From NCBI RefSeq assembly GCF_963678635.1, contig NC_087071.1, forward strand, positions 3,301,624 through 3,365,623: a stretch of 64,000 nt of DNA. The letters are read 5' to 3'. How positions within the stretch are numbered: the stretch's first letter is position 1; every line of letters starts with the position of its first letter. The notes beneath the pieces are model-generated. The model saw nothing but the letters and a program-made list of their open reading frames with translations. It did not search any database and was not told the origin of the DNA. This stretch comes from Symsagittifera roscoffensis. Taxonomy: Eukaryota > Xenacoelomorpha > Acoela > Convolutidae. Below, piece by piece: positions 1-11,899 of the stretch. The translations under genes and the position numbers were made by a program.

Positions 1-435
1 ATTTATTTTCAAGTTCAGTTCATTTCCTTAGTTAAGTAAAGCAAACTCGACTATCGAACAGCGAGAGTAGAAAAGCCACAAAAACGTGATCAACTTCTAA
101 TTGCAAAAAAGAAATTGAATTATCAGATTTCCCAGTCAAGCAAAAATTTTACCTATTCATCCAGTTTTCTCAAATAAGATTAATTTTATCAAAAAAGTGT
201 CAATCATAAATTGCTCTAGGAATTCAATTAGCTTTAAAGCCATCGATTTTTTTCTTGGAAATTCGACAGTTCAGATTTTAAAAAAACAAGTGTTTTTTTT
301 TCCTGTTTACTTGGGTTCATTGAAACTTTTCCAAATGTTGGTTGACTATGTTTTCGAACTTTTAAAGTGTTTTAGTTCCAAAATGACGCTAAAAAAACAA
401 TTTTACAAAAATTAAACCTAAGTTAAACGATTATA

Positions 436-1000
436 TTTCTATAATAAGCCTGCTCACTCGCTTTACTAAATCAAAGTTGTACTAAAACTCAAAAAAAGAT
501 GCAGTTTTTCTCGACAATGGGACAACTTTTTGAAGTCTTTTAATTTCGTTCGAATCAGGACTGTAAAAACGTTTAATATGATATATCACTCCAACCGTTC
601 CAATGATTTATAGTTTCAACTGCTTGAAAAACAGAACAAGCCTGATCGCGCTCTTTATTCGCTCAAAATTAGACCAAAAATCAAAAACTTCAAGCGAATT
701 TTTCTCGACCCTGAGAATGCTTTTTTTAGAAATTTTTAAATGTTCAAATTACACCTAAAAAGGCTTTTAACTGATAATATCACTCAACATATTCCGATGA
801 TTATTTGTGGTGCATGATATGCGCTGTTACCAAAAAAACTAAAACATACCCCAATACAAAGTACCTCCCTACTTTTAATGTTGAGAACAAAAAAATTTGA
901 AAAGAAAGTTTAATAGAATCCATATTATTACAAATGTAAATGAAAAGTGGTTCTCGAAAAGCGTTATCTAAATGAAACATAATTTCTCCATCTAACAACT
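436..1000 (-). repeat. Dispersed repeat family A, two adjacent copies
   Basis: Two head-to-tail diverged copies (about 440-620 and 640-1000) share an ordered set of short blocks. These are a CTCGCTTTA-like end, TTTCTCGAC, GTTCGAATCA, ATATGATATATCACTC, CCGATGATTATTTGTGGT and an AAACTAAAACA block. The same order recurs near 19.8, 22.8, 23.2, 29.75, 37.6, 51.75, 53.7, 57.65 and 58.35 kb in both orientations. No coding capacity is visible. It is an old non-autonomous interspersed repeat of unknown class. The open frame at 801-998 lies inside it and is not a gene. No other feature is visible in the first 2 kb. Confidence 0.6.
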
Positions 1001-2055
1001 CATCTGATTAATTGTTTACAAATAAAAAATCTATGTTCCTTTTTGATAACGACTGCTTATCGCTTGAGTGAAAAAATAGCTTCAATTTAGTTTTCAAAAT
1101 CAAGCTGAAAGCGCGTCAATATGATATCATACTCAATGCCTCAAAGCGTTCTTATAAAAAACCAAATAACGAGATACACAACCACTTTATGTAAATATTT
1201 CAATTGAATTTCTTAGAACAACACGATTTCTTGTATCATTGTGAGGTATCAGAGTCCATGGAATATATATAATTTTAGTTGAAATTTTCATAGAAAAAAG
1301 AGAAATTTTCTGAGATAGCAAAATTTTGAAATAATTTTAAAAAAACTTTCCCTCCACCAGCTATGCAGGTTACAAAGTGGTATACTTCGCTTATAGTAGC
1401 GTAACAATTAGAACAAATAGCCTGCCTCAACTCAATCTGGAACAATTTCTGAGCCTAACGCGTTGTAGAAAGAAATATATCGCGCGTTAATTGTCCCATA
1501 TTTTCAAATTGACTATGTTCAAACCACTGTAATTTACCGAATCATGTACAAACTGAGAACTCTTGTGATATGGCTTCTTAGACAGTCGAATTTTGTCTGA
1601 AAAAAAAACACTCCGAGCACAAAAATTCCGTCACTTTCCTCGAAAACCTGAACAACAATTAAAATTCTTCGCTGAGATTATAAAACATTGGAAATTAATA
1701 AGCACCTCTTTTTATCAAGACATCATTTTTTAAAACAAGCAGCTGATATGCCATTTCGGTTTTTCACCTTATCAACAGATAATTATTACTTGAAATCATT
1801 ACTTTTATGATGCCCGAGATGTTTTAACTGTTTCAAGTTTTGCCGAAAAATGATTTTTTGATAATTCCATTTTGTGGTAAATTTAAGTTCAACAATGTTT
1901 TCAGGCTTTACTGTGTTTTCATCCACTTGAAGACCTTCAAAAATAGATTTCAAATGATTTAGTGGGACCGCTTATCTAAAGGAGCTTTTCAAATGGGACC
2001 CATCAAAAACGGTGGCTCCTTTCCAGTCCCCCCTTTCAAAATACCGAGTTTTATG

Positions 2056-2175
2056 TTTGTTTTACGTGTTATTACGGTTAAATGCGTGATGCTATACTGT
2101 AAAGTATGGAGAACAAATCTGTTCACAGTTGTCGATTTTTTCACCACGCCAAATTTCATTGCATTATGGCAATGT
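2056..2175 (+). repeat. Repeat shared with 5178-5288
   Basis: About 120 bp here resemble 5178-5288. Shared blocks are ACGTGTTATTA, GAA(C/T)AAATCTGTT and AAATTTCATTGCATTATG in the same order and spacing. It lies inside a region bounded by CAAATGGGACC and GGAAAAGAG-type ends (about 1962-2226) that looks like another MITE. Coding potential is not supported. Confidence 0.5.
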
Positions 2176-2262
2176 TAAAAAATTTTTTCAAATTTGAATT
2201 TGAGAGGGGGGAAACTGGAAAAGAGCCAAAACGGTGAGACCATAGTTCTACACGAGTACCGA

Positions 2263-2506
2263 CAGGGGCGGATCTAGGATTTTCTTGGGGGGGGGATTTT
2301 CAGGGCGGACCTTTTTTTAGGTCGACCTAATTGATTTTCCGAGCTCTCTTAAATCACTAAAAAGACCCTGTTTTTATCAAAATTTCTCTGCCGCACGCAA
2401 AATTTGTAAAACAGGGCAAAAAAAGGCGTTTTTAGGCACTTTTTGGAAAATTTTGACCAAAAAATCCCATTTTTTCGGCGCGCGCTCCCCCCTAAATCCG
2501 CCCCTG
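2263..2506 (+). mobile_element. hAT-type MITE with perfect 8-bp TSD
   Basis: A 244-bp non-coding element starts CAGGGGCGGATCTAGG and ends CCTAAATCCGCCCCTG, which are near-perfect terminal inverted repeats. It is flanked on both sides by AGTACCGA (2255-2262 and 2507-2514). An 8-bp target-site duplication with CAGGGGCGGA-type ends is the signature of hAT transposons. It has no transposase. It carries an internal poly-G run (2287-2295) and an AGGTCGACCT palindrome. Related copies lie at 13.6, 28.76 and 62.8 kb. Confidence 0.9.
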
Positions 2507-2575
2507 AGTACCGACTTCAAATACATAAAAAATTTTATTTGAGATTTTTTATTCTAAATGAAGTCTAATATGAAC

Positions 2576-2727
2576 TTTCGGACCAATTTAACATCCTCCC
2601 CTCCTTTTGGCCAACCAGAATCGAGCATTTTACAAGCAGTGCTTAGCAAATTTAATCCAAATTTAAGGCTGGGGTGGCGGATGTTAAGTTGGTCTAACCC
2701 GGGGGAGGATATTAACTTGATCCGAAA
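2576..2727. mobile_element. Foldback MITE next to a gene end
   Basis: A 152-bp segment is bounded by imperfect inverted repeats. The left end is TTTCGGACCAATTTAAC followed by CCTCCCC, and the right end is GGGGGAGG followed by ATTAACTTGATCCGAAA. There is a CCAACCAGAATC block inside. It ends three bases from the stop codon of the minus-strand exon 2731-2917, so it may have set the present 3' end of that frame. No transposase is present. Confidence 0.6.
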
Positions 2728-2730
2728 TTT

Positions 2731-3617
2731 CTAACCCAGCAGTTGGTAGTTCTGACTTCTCCACGCTGCTATGTCAACTATAGGCCCCACCCACTTGCAG
2801 TCAGAGAAGAAGCCCATCTTCACTTTGTTCACACCTCCTTCAACTTCGTCTTCTTCTTCATACTCGTACTCTGCTGCGTAGTCATAATTGGGGTCAAGGT
2901 CGAAATTAGAATCTGCGCTGAAAGCAACAAAAAAGTACAATCCACTTTCGAAATTATAATTCACTCGCGATAGTTTTTTTTTCGTGAAACTGCAATCGCG
3001 GGACAACCAATTATTGAACAGTTTGACACGGGAGTTTAAATTAGAAACGGATGAATTGACATTTTGGAAAAAACTGAGGAAACACCTGTTTTGACAATAT
3101 CTCTATTGAGAATAGAACACCTTTGAGAGAAAAAAATGAGTCAAAAGAAACCCATGAATCAATGAATAATTCGGCCTTCTGCAATTGGATTGTAAAATGT
3201 CTTCTTTTTACTAAATGAATTTGAATTGAACTTGAATTACTCAAAAATCGTTATTTTTCTTTTAACATAATTCAAACTCGTATTTTTCAAAATCAGCACA
3301 AATAGGCTTTAAAAAAAGTCATTTTTAAGAGCACAAACGAGTATTGAAAATTTGCAAGCCAAGTCGGTTTGGAAAAAACCTAAATGATCATTTTCAGATT
3401 TTTGATTTTTTAAATACATACTTTATACTCTAACAAATACAGTAAGTTAAACTATTTGAACTAACCTTTGTCCAACACCAGCTAATTCATCGCCCATATT
3501 TTCATCGTCATCTTGAGAATCATCGTTGAACTCGATTAACCCAGCACTCATTTCATGACCTCTGTTCACCTCTGAATATTGCGAATATTCATTGATTGGC
3601 TCTTTTCCACTTTCCAT
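2731..3617 (-). CDS. Unrecognised acidic small protein, two exons
   Basis: The proposed exons are 3617-3466 and 2917-2731, joined from donor CAAAG|GTTAG (phase 2) to acceptor TTGCTTTCAG|CG. The join restores an open frame of 112 residues. The start ATG (3615-3617) has an in-frame TGA directly before it, so it should be the true start if the gene is real. The protein opens MESGKEPINEYSQ. It has an acidic run (DDSQDDDENMGDE), an Asp/Glu/Tyr-rich stretch (AEYEYEEEDEVEGG) and a less acidic tail (GFFSDCKWVGPIVDIAAW). There is no signal peptide and I recognise no domain. A possible donor (CTGG|GTTAGA at about 2737) just before the stop means the coding region may continue to the left. Codon use is less AT-rich than the surroundings, which supports coding. 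The family is unknown. Confidence 0.5.
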
Positions 3618-3752
3618 TCACGTTCAATTTTTTTCTTAGTTGTTTCACGCTGACCATTCATTGAGCAGAATGGTATAGGAGCAGAAGAGTCTAAGAGCAG
3701 AAAAACAACAGACAAATATTGATTTATACGGGCTGATTGATAAAAACACTTA

Positions 3753-3948
3753 GATCAACTTAACAACCCGGCCAATCTAGTAAAACGGGGGGGGGGGGGG
3801 GGGGGGTTTGTTAAGTAGATTAAGTTAGACGAGCTTTCGACCAATCAGAATGCGGTAGAAATAGAATTTTAAACAACGCTCTAGTGCTAACTTACTTAAC
3901 TTACTGCTTTTAGTAAACACATTAGGGGTAACAATTGTTAAGAAGATC
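3753..3948. mobile_element. Palindromic MITE (GATCWACTTAAC family) with 20-G run
   Basis: The left end is GATCAACTTAACAACCC and the right end is GGGGTAACAATTGTTAAG then AAGATC, so the ends are inverted. Inside are a run of 20 G (3787-3806), a second end-like copy (TTGTTAAGTAGAT) and the block CGACCAATCAGAATGCGG. Relatives with the same internal block lie at 26254-26447 and 43559-43764. Confidence 0.65.
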
Positions 3949-5160
3949 CAAACAGTTACTGGAACTGTCAATATATCAAAGAACTGATTAATTTATACAT
4001 TAATTGAGTAATTTCATCAAGTTCTTTCTGATCGAATCTAAAAAAACTGATCAATATACCCAATTTATGGATAATTTATCAATTTCTTTGGTAATATTGA
4101 CAATTCTAATATACAGAGCGACATTGAAAATGCATCATCAAAATTTCGCTCAAATCATTTCTCAAAATAGAACGGTTAGAAAAAACCGTGAAGTCTTACA
4201 AACTAACGCTTTTAAAGCAAATTTAATCACATTTCAGCAACTATTTTACATTTGAATTTTTACTAAATTCGAGTTTCTTTGTAAGCTTGAAAGCAAATTA
4301 AGCCTGAAATGAACCACGAAAATCAAGTTTTAATCCAACGGTATGTTTATGGCTGAACCTTCAGTTTTTTTCGTTTATTGACCTTGAAAAAGCAATGATT
4401 ATGATTTTCCAGAGCTGAATGAATCAAGGTAGTTAAATTAGTTCCAAAAAAGTAGCTAAAAGACATATACAGGAGAAAAAAGTAACACAACCAAATATAT
4501 TTCAGAACGCAAAAAGTTTTTCTCTCAAACCTTGTGATCATAAAATCTTTTCATTCCTTGTGTAAACACTACACGTTCTGAGCATATTTTTGCCTGACTC
4601 AATTCATCAAAAACTTGAAATATCACAAACATTGAGACCCCTACATTAAAGAAACTCAAATCGTCGTACATTTTTGATCCAGAATGTGCCAGTAATTTCT
4701 TCAAAATTTTATATAATTTTTCGAGAGATGCTGCTTAAGAAAACCTTTTGTTGCGCTGCTAAATTTTTTTTTGCAAAAAAAGAAACAGAGTTTGTATAAA
4801 GTTATTTTAAATTAGCTTTTTTTGAACATTTTGTGAAATTTATGCAATTTTTTGTAAATTTTTTATTTAAAAAAAAACAATAAATAACGATCTCGGGGCA
4901 AAACAAACAGTATTTTTTTCTCCAGTAGTGGACTTTTTTACGGTTTTTTGCCTATTTTTTTTTCTAGAGCTCAATTTCAAGGCACACTGTCAAATTTGTT
5001 GCTATCTATCACAGCAAGCACATGGTTTTTGCAAATTTCAAATCATTCACTCTAAAAGATTTTTTTTTGTTTCAGTGAAAGTTTGCTGTTGCACTTTTAA
5101 TGTCATTCAGTACCTGTTTTACCGATTAGCTAATTGTTTTTCTGCGCTTATACCATTCTG
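3949..5160. other. AT-rich stretch, no gene seen
   Basis: I see nothing I can support between the MITE and the repeat at 5178. The open frames here are low-complexity, Phe/Lys-rich chance frames. Confidence 0.5.
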
Positions 5161-5177
5161 CTAATTGCCCGCTTCCT

Positions 5178-5288
5178 TGTTTCACGTGTTATTATGGTTT
5201 AAAGCAAGATAAAACTATGTAAGGCATGAAGAATAAATCTGTTAACAAAATTTAATTTGATCGCCATACAAAATTTCATTGCATTATG
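5178..5288 (+). repeat. Second copy of the 2056-2175 repeat
   Basis: Shares CACGTGTTATTATGG, AATAAATCTGTTAAC and AAATTTCATTGCATTATG with the copy at 2056-2175, in the same order. It ends just before the candidate exon at 5350-5489. Confidence 0.5.
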
Positions 5289-5349
5289 ACTTCGCTACAG
5301 TGGTTTTTAGAATGGAAACTCAAATAGACGAGGAGAGTGGAAAAGAGAC

Positions 5350-5489
5350 CATTATTTGATATTTGAGTCGAAGTTGTGAAGGCGGAATTGAAATTTGGTA
5401 GCTCTATTCTTTCGGAATTTGGGTTCACACTGGGATCAGTGGGGTCGAATAAGTCCAATTCGTGAAAGTCGGGTAAATCCATCAGTAAT
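5350..5489 (-). CDS. Possible exon, unrecognised
   Basis: A good acceptor (CATTGTTTTCAG|AT, exon from 5489) is followed after seven bases by ATG (5480-5482) and a frame reading MDLPDFHELDLFDPTDPS and on through NPNSERIELPNFNSAF. The codons are clearly less AT-biased than in neighbouring chance frames. The weak donor AATG|GTCTCT near 5349 would end it; otherwise the frame reaches a stop at 5276. I find no partner exon, and the next minus-strand exon to the left (3617) has its own start with an upstream stop. It could be a first coding exon whose remaining exons I missed, or a chance frame. Confidence 0.3.
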
Positions 5490-5499
5490 CTGAAAACAA

Positions 5500-8400
5500 T
5501 GGTCAATCTTTTTGCTATAAACAAACTTCAAAAAATCTGAAATTTGATTCATTAGGAGCGTTTTCAATATCTTTTTGGGCTGAATATTGACTTTGACATC
5601 TTAATTTTTTTTGAAGCAGAACTTAAAAACCTGACAGAAAGAAAAATCAGATCAATAAATCGACCTAACTGAATTTCAAATAAAGCTTCAAAGCGACTTA
5701 ATCAATAATGATAATTCAAAAAATTGAATTCATTGGAGTTTTCAAACTTGAACTACTTTTGACGCCAAGTAGGATTACCAATTCGCGAACTTCGAAAACA
5801 AAACTTGGTTGACCTTTATTCTCAATAACAGATTAGTTTTTAAAACCGAATCAGACTTCGAAAAAGAGTATTCAATTTGAATTATTTTTTGACAAGATTG
5901 ATTAAATAGAGACGATAGAATGAGTGTTATCCTCAACTTCATTTTCCCGTAATTCAAACTCTTTGAAAGCGATCTAAAATCGAGATTAAAACACCAGTTA
6001 TGAATTAAAGTCTAATCAAGTAAAATAATGGAGAGATATCTTTTGTTTTGATTACTCGTGGATTAGAAAATTGCGAGTCATCAAAGCAAAAGATACATCT
6101 CGCAATTAATTTAATTGATAAATTTGCTAGAAAACAACTTAAAACGATTTTTTGATTTTATCAATTTTGGCCTCAACTTTTTTTTTACAAGTTTTCAAAA
6201 CTAATTAACAAAACATTCTCGGACGAAATCAATTATCGGAACAGAAATTTCGAAATTTCATTGAAAATTTTTTATGATTGTAGGAAAAAATGATATTGTT
6301 TTGTATATTTCCTACTGTAGATCAGCTCCCAAGACGTTATCACCATTTTTGAAAAAAAAATCACTGAAAGCTATTTGACAGCTAAAACAAAAGTTTTTGT
6401 CTAGCTTTGAATTAAATTGATCCTGGTGACATTTTCAGACTGATTGTTCTTAGAGGGGAAAATGGCATTCTTTTGATGGATTTTCCTCTCGGATATAATT
6501 AAGACGCCATTTCTCTTGTTTTGCCCAACATTTTTGAGAATTATGGATTTAAACTAAGTGCGTGCGGGATTAAAGTATAATTTAAGTCTGAGGAAGTCCG
6601 CCGAATTAGAAACAAACCGAAAACTTACTATGCCAAAAATGGGACCAAATGAACAATCTCCCCCCTAATTTAAAAAGGAGATTGTTAACTTGATGAAAAG
6701 TACAATTTTGCAGCCAATCAGATTTTGCCTTTTGCTTGACTTTGCCATTTAATTTTAGGGGGCGGGATTGTTCATTTGGGCTATTAAAGGGGGAGAATGC
6801 TCAAATGGGCCCAAAAATGTCCAGAGAAAAGTTAATGAAATAATTCCATTACATAACTTAAGCCATGAACGGTGCGGTCACCGGATTTGGAGCTGCATAA
6901 ATTCAATGGTAATCACAAAATTATTGCATAAGTATTATGTAACTTGTAGAAAGTATCGATTGCGTAATGTTTATTAGCTAGCTTACATTTCGGCTTATTT
7001 ATACCATGGTTTTAACATCAATTTTCCATTTATGATGTTCTTACCACTTAATTTCCGAAACCTAAAGGGCAAAAAGGTTCTCAATTTTACGAACAATGAA
7101 CAAGCAATATTTCCTGAGTTAAAAATTGATTTAATCCGTGAAAATCTAATGGACTAAATACGCGCAAAAACATAAGATATATACTCGACACAGGTTGAGG
7201 TAAGTCTAAAAAATTGTAAATTTCATTTTTAAGATAGCAGCCATTGCAAAAGACCAGGTCAGAATTAGATGGTTCAATTAGAAGACAAAGCCCTTATTGT
7301 TTCGTCGTATAGTTACAAGGTTTGTAGTCTTTGATAAAACAACATTTATACGCAACATTTAGTTAATTTTGAAAGGCAAAAAATGACAATAACCAAAAGA
7401 ATTACCAACTAACTACAAAAACTAAAACGATTCTTGTTTTTCCATTGATGTTATGAGAAAAAACTTCTATTTATATTTGAACATAAGCGATTCAAGAAAA
7501 ATTTGCACCATATATGAAGTTAACCATTTGATTTTCTGGTTTAAAAAAATCAAAGCATACAAACTCTCTGATTCAGGTTTTTCGGTTTTTTTTTACTGCT
7601 GTGTTCATTTCAAAAGCAGCGGAAATTGGTGTCAATTTTATGGCATGCGAACCAACAAAGAAATCTAATTAACATTTTTTCAATCCAAAAATGGACATCC
7701 CTTGAGGACAGAACGGATTACCCATAGCAGCTTAATTCTCTTTTTGAAATATAAGTCTCATTTTTATACTGTATTTCAACATCACTAACATATATCGATC
7801 AGAAGATAAGCTTTTTCGGTTCCCAAGTTTTTATTTTATTGAAGTCGTAAAAAGCAGATGCAATTCACAGTCAGCTTTGAAATTCAATCTCCAGTATTTT
7901 ATCTTAATAAGCCGCATATTGCTTTTTTGCATTATTTACATCACTATCTGAACTTACTTTAGAACATTTTTCTGCCTGAGATAAAACCTTTTATACATCT
8001 TTATTTATTGGTAGTTCTTTAAGATTTGTATCTGCTCTACGAAAAGAAACAAACTTTATTCTTTATCTCAAACAGTTAAATTATAAGCTGAACCGGAGAA
8101 AACAATAAAAATCAGGTGAGAAAATGATTATTTTTTAAATAAATTTCAAGACAGCTGTCTATTTTTAAGGAGTATTTAAATGGCTAAGTTGAGTATACCA
8201 CTTTAAAAAAATAAAAATTAACTTTGGTGAGGTCTATTATGAAAGATGATTATTTAATAAAAACCACTTGCACAAGTTTTGCCAGAAAACTCGCACAAAT
8301 TGGACTTTAAAAATGGTAATTTATTTCGAGTCAATTATTAGAACGTCTCCAGCGGGTACCAAGAAACTTAATAAATTGAGACATGTTAACAACAAAAAAA

Positions 8401-10580
8401 GACAATTTTTATCTCGTTTTTTTTTCAGAACATGCAATTCAGTACAATTAATTTTTTTTAAAAACTGAAAATTTTCTACTGTTGAGCCCAATACAAATTT
8501 CATTCATTTTTCAAAACGTAAGCTTCTTTTTCGACCAAACTAACTTTCGTCTATGCGCAGCCTACTGAATTCACAATTTATTCCTATCTCAATTCCATAA
8601 GCAAGAATTCCATGTAACATATTCAGTTTAGTCCAACACCTATTTTACGTAACACACGTTTAAAAACACTGCCTTTTTGCATTGAGAAGAAAACATACAA
8701 GAGGAAAAAGTCTGCAAATGCATTTTTATATATCTTCATTTTGCATACCAGAAAAACATATATTGCGCAATATGGCTTCTTTGCTGCCGTTGGCAAACTT
8801 ATTTGCCATTTACAAATAAAACGCTGAGATAGCCAAAAATTCTCAGCTCTATTATTGATTTCCTGAAAAAAAAATTAAGCAAGATTGAGTTCTTTTTTTG
8901 TCCTCTAAGATAAAAATGAACCCAAATACAGCCCATAAAATCAATATTTTCCATTGTTCAAATATTTTCACTTAACATTTTTTAAGATATCGAGCAATTG
9001 AGATGCCTCCTTTGAAGCTAGCGTTATTTATAAATTATTATTGATAGCATCTATAAAAATCCAACCATAAAACTTCAATTCTGATCTCCTTCAAAATATT
9101 TTGCTATTATTTCAAAGTCAAAAAAAAATTATTCGGTTTATGCTTTTTTGCTTTAAATCACTCATTTCTGCACTCTAAATTGTAACCAGTCAAGTAAGTA
9201 ATAAAAAGTTTTTTTTTTCATTTTTGATACCAGTTCATTTTATATTAAATTAAGCCAAAAACTATCAACCGGATCCGAAAATTTGAAGATGAAGATGAAG
9301 CAAGTTATGAGAAACAAAACAACCTTGCAAACATAAATAGAGATGCATGATTTTTAAAAAAAAAAAACTATCTTTAAGATACATGGAATTTTTTGTGCCT
9401 TGTTATTGTTTCACCAAGCACTGAAAAAAAGAAACTTTGTTTTTGGGGTGTGCCTTATTTTTTTTCCAGCTTTTTCAGTCATGATTCGAAAAATGAAAAA
9501 AAAATCCAACAAGTTTTCTGAGTGGTCAGGAAACTCAGTTCTCAATTTTTTGCTTTTTAGTCTAATTTCGAGGACAAAAAGCATGAAAGCGTGTTATAAC
9601 AGGAGAAACTTTTTGTTATGCCGTAGAAAGTATAGTTTTATTCCAGGAAAATAAGTTTTCGAAGTTTAATTTAGCGCTTCCTTCCCAATGAAAAAACTTT
9701 TAAAATCAAATTTCAAGCTTTGAAAAACTTAGATTTAAAAAAGAAAAAAAAAACTTTGAAGATTCATTCAGCGCTTTCTTGACAGTTGAAAAATATTTCA
9801 GAAAGAAAACTGTTTTTAAATTTTTTCAACTTTTGTTTGTTGTTCTTTTTGAAAGACAAATGTAGTCATTTGATTCAAATGATAACGTTCTAAGCCTTTC
9901 TGAAATCCTTGTTCCAACGCATAGAAAAATGACCAAAACCTTCGGTTTTTTTAAATAACTGTAGTACGAACATTCTGTGCAACTTGCACATCAAGTGGCT
10001 TCTCTTGTTTGATTAAGCAATAAAATACATCTGTAAAAAGGGCGACACTTTTGCTCAAAGGCATATCGCACTATCGGTCTGAATTTTTACCTGTTTTAAG
10101 CAAATACACGAATTTTATATTAAAACGACTGAAATCTACAGCTCATTAAGTTTTTTGCGTTTTTTACCACATCAATCTCCCTATTTCTAAATGAGCAGAA
10201 AAAATATTTCAAAAAGAAGTCATAACATTTTCTAAAAATCTAAAATTTTTATAATTAAAAAAACTCAAATGTTTATTACTCTTTACTTGAATCGTAGCAG
10301 CCAAAATATTCTGCGCTATGTGTAATACAAACCGTATACACATGGTAGCCTTATATATTAGCATGTTCCATTTACTGACAGACACATGCATTTTTTTAAA
10401 CATCCACAGTGAGTAACAGATGCGTCCCTCTATATACTGATTGGAAACTCACTTCAAATGTGATAAATGCTATATATCATAAAAACCGGTTTTTAATTGA
10501 AAACAAAAGGGCTTTGAAAATATTTTTTACTACAAAATACGTCGTTCTACTGGTTGTTCGAACAAATTAAACGTTTTCAG
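5500..10580. other. Gene-poor AT-rich region
   Basis: About 5 kb with no supported gene. Visible items are a MITE at 6641-6811 and one copy of the CTGTGC/GCACAG hairpin motif near 9972. The rest is A/T runs and chance open frames. Confidence 0.5.
6641..6811. mobile_element. Foldback MITE (CAAATGAACAATC ends)
   Basis: The left end is GGGACCAAATGAACAATC then CCCCCC. The right side has GGGCGGGATTGTTCATTTGGG and then a second end-like block (GGGGGAGAATGCTCAAATGG). An internal CAGCCAATCAGA block resembles that of the GATCWACTTAAC family, so these may be subfamilies. It is non-coding. Confidence 0.55.
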
Positions 10581-10587
10581 TTTTGCA

Positions 10588-10850
10588 AACACTAGAGAGA
10601 ACACAAAAAGTAGCTCTTAGTTCTAAAAAGTGCAACAAGAAACATTAAAATTAAGCCTCGAGTTAGTAAAAATTAGTCGACGTCTCGGGCTCGAACCAAC
10701 TACCAACTGCGACCTAGAAATTATGAGTCTCACGCACTAACCACTCAGCCACGGACGCTTATTCCATCACAAACACAAGTATAAATAAAGCCGAGAACAG
10801 TTGCTATAGAAATTCCAATGTTACACACAAGTGAACACCTTTAATGAGCA
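10588..10850 (-). mobile_element. tRNA-derived SINE, family 1, copy a
   Basis: On the minus strand, 10681-10760 reads as a tRNA-like unit. It has an A-box-like TGGCTGAGTGGTTAGTGCG and, about 45 bases on, a B-box-like GGTTCGAGCC, which together form an RNA polymerase III internal promoter. Flanking body sequence (for example AATAAAGC on the plus strand and CTAAAAAGTGCAACAAG) is shared with copies at 44.5 and 48.5 kb. Copies differ by many substitutions, so the family is old. A true tRNA gene is unlikely because the stems do not pair fully and the flanks are repeated. Confidence 0.75.
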
Positions 10851-11342
10851 CTTTTATTTGCGAATTAGAATAGAAAAAAAATCGTACTAAAACACAAGCT
10901 GTTCACTAGCGAAAAGAAAGTTAACATAAAAAATCTTTATGCGTCTAACAGCTAAACGCAGTCTTTCGTTGATGGGTAAAAAACGTGCCGGGAATTTTTG
11001 TTTAAATTTTGAATTTAAATTCGCTACGTGCTGTGCAAATGGCATAAAAAATTCGACTACTTTTCTCGTATCAAATAAAAGCAAAACAAGGTAAATAATC
11101 CCATTTTTATTTTTATTTTTTTTCACTTGTCAGCCATTTTTGAAGAGTTTGTTGTAATTTAATAAAATTCCTGAGAGAAATAATTATAGCTTAAAAAAGA
11201 AAACACGTTTTGCTGATAAATGCATAGGGCATTTCATCAGCGATTCCGACCTATTTATCCCGATCGTGAACACGTTTTTTAAACAATTTTTAAGACGTTT
11301 TCGATAAGATATCAATCATCACATTCAAATACGACGTTTTTT

Positions 11343-11872
11343 AATGACCGAATCCAATTGGATCTCCCACTAAATAACAGGGAGGAGATAAACATTTTTG
11401 CAATGTTTATATCGCAAAATCAGGTTTAGGAAAAAAAGGTCGGATTAAATGAGCGATATCTTATTGAAATCCGATTAAAACTTTGAAGTCCTCAAAACTT
11501 CGTGGTCAACAAAAACAGAGATAATGAATAAACAGGGATTTGCTGATGATCGATAATTGAAGGAATAAAATTCAGTGGCTATATTTATTTTCGTTGTTCT
11601 TTTATGACCCAAAGCAATTAGATCTCCAACCCAGTAGCGGGAAGGGGAAAAGTATATTTTTGGAGTGTTTTTCGAGTGCAAAATCAAATTCCACGAGAAA
11701 GTCGGATTTGCAGAGTGATTTCTATTAAAGTGCTGTAAAAAATGAAGTCCTGAAAATTTCATTGTAAAAACAGAAATTATGAAAAAACAGGATTTACTGC
11801 TGATCGATGTTTGAAGGAATATAAAGCATTCAATTTGGCCGTCCATTAATGACCCAATGCGATTGAAAAATG
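11343..11872. repeat. Diverged tandem duplication, about 260-bp unit
   Basis: Unit 1 (from about 11343) and unit 2 (from about 11604) share in order AATGACC-like starts, TTGGATCTCCCAC / TTAGATCTCCAAC, GAAGTCCT, ACAGGGATTTGCTGATGATCG / ACAGGATTTACTGCTGATCG and TTGAAGGAATA. A third unit starts near 11848 and stops. The 123-codon open frame on the minus strand spans the junction and is a by-product of the repeat. Confidence 0.65.
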
Positions 11873-11899
11873 AGAAAAGACCTCTGGTATAGATCGTCC

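Noticed and set aside
11475-11846. 123-codon minus-strand frame
   Set aside because: It spans the junction of a tandem duplication, and its two halves are diverged copies of each other at the DNA level. There is no protein-like conservation.
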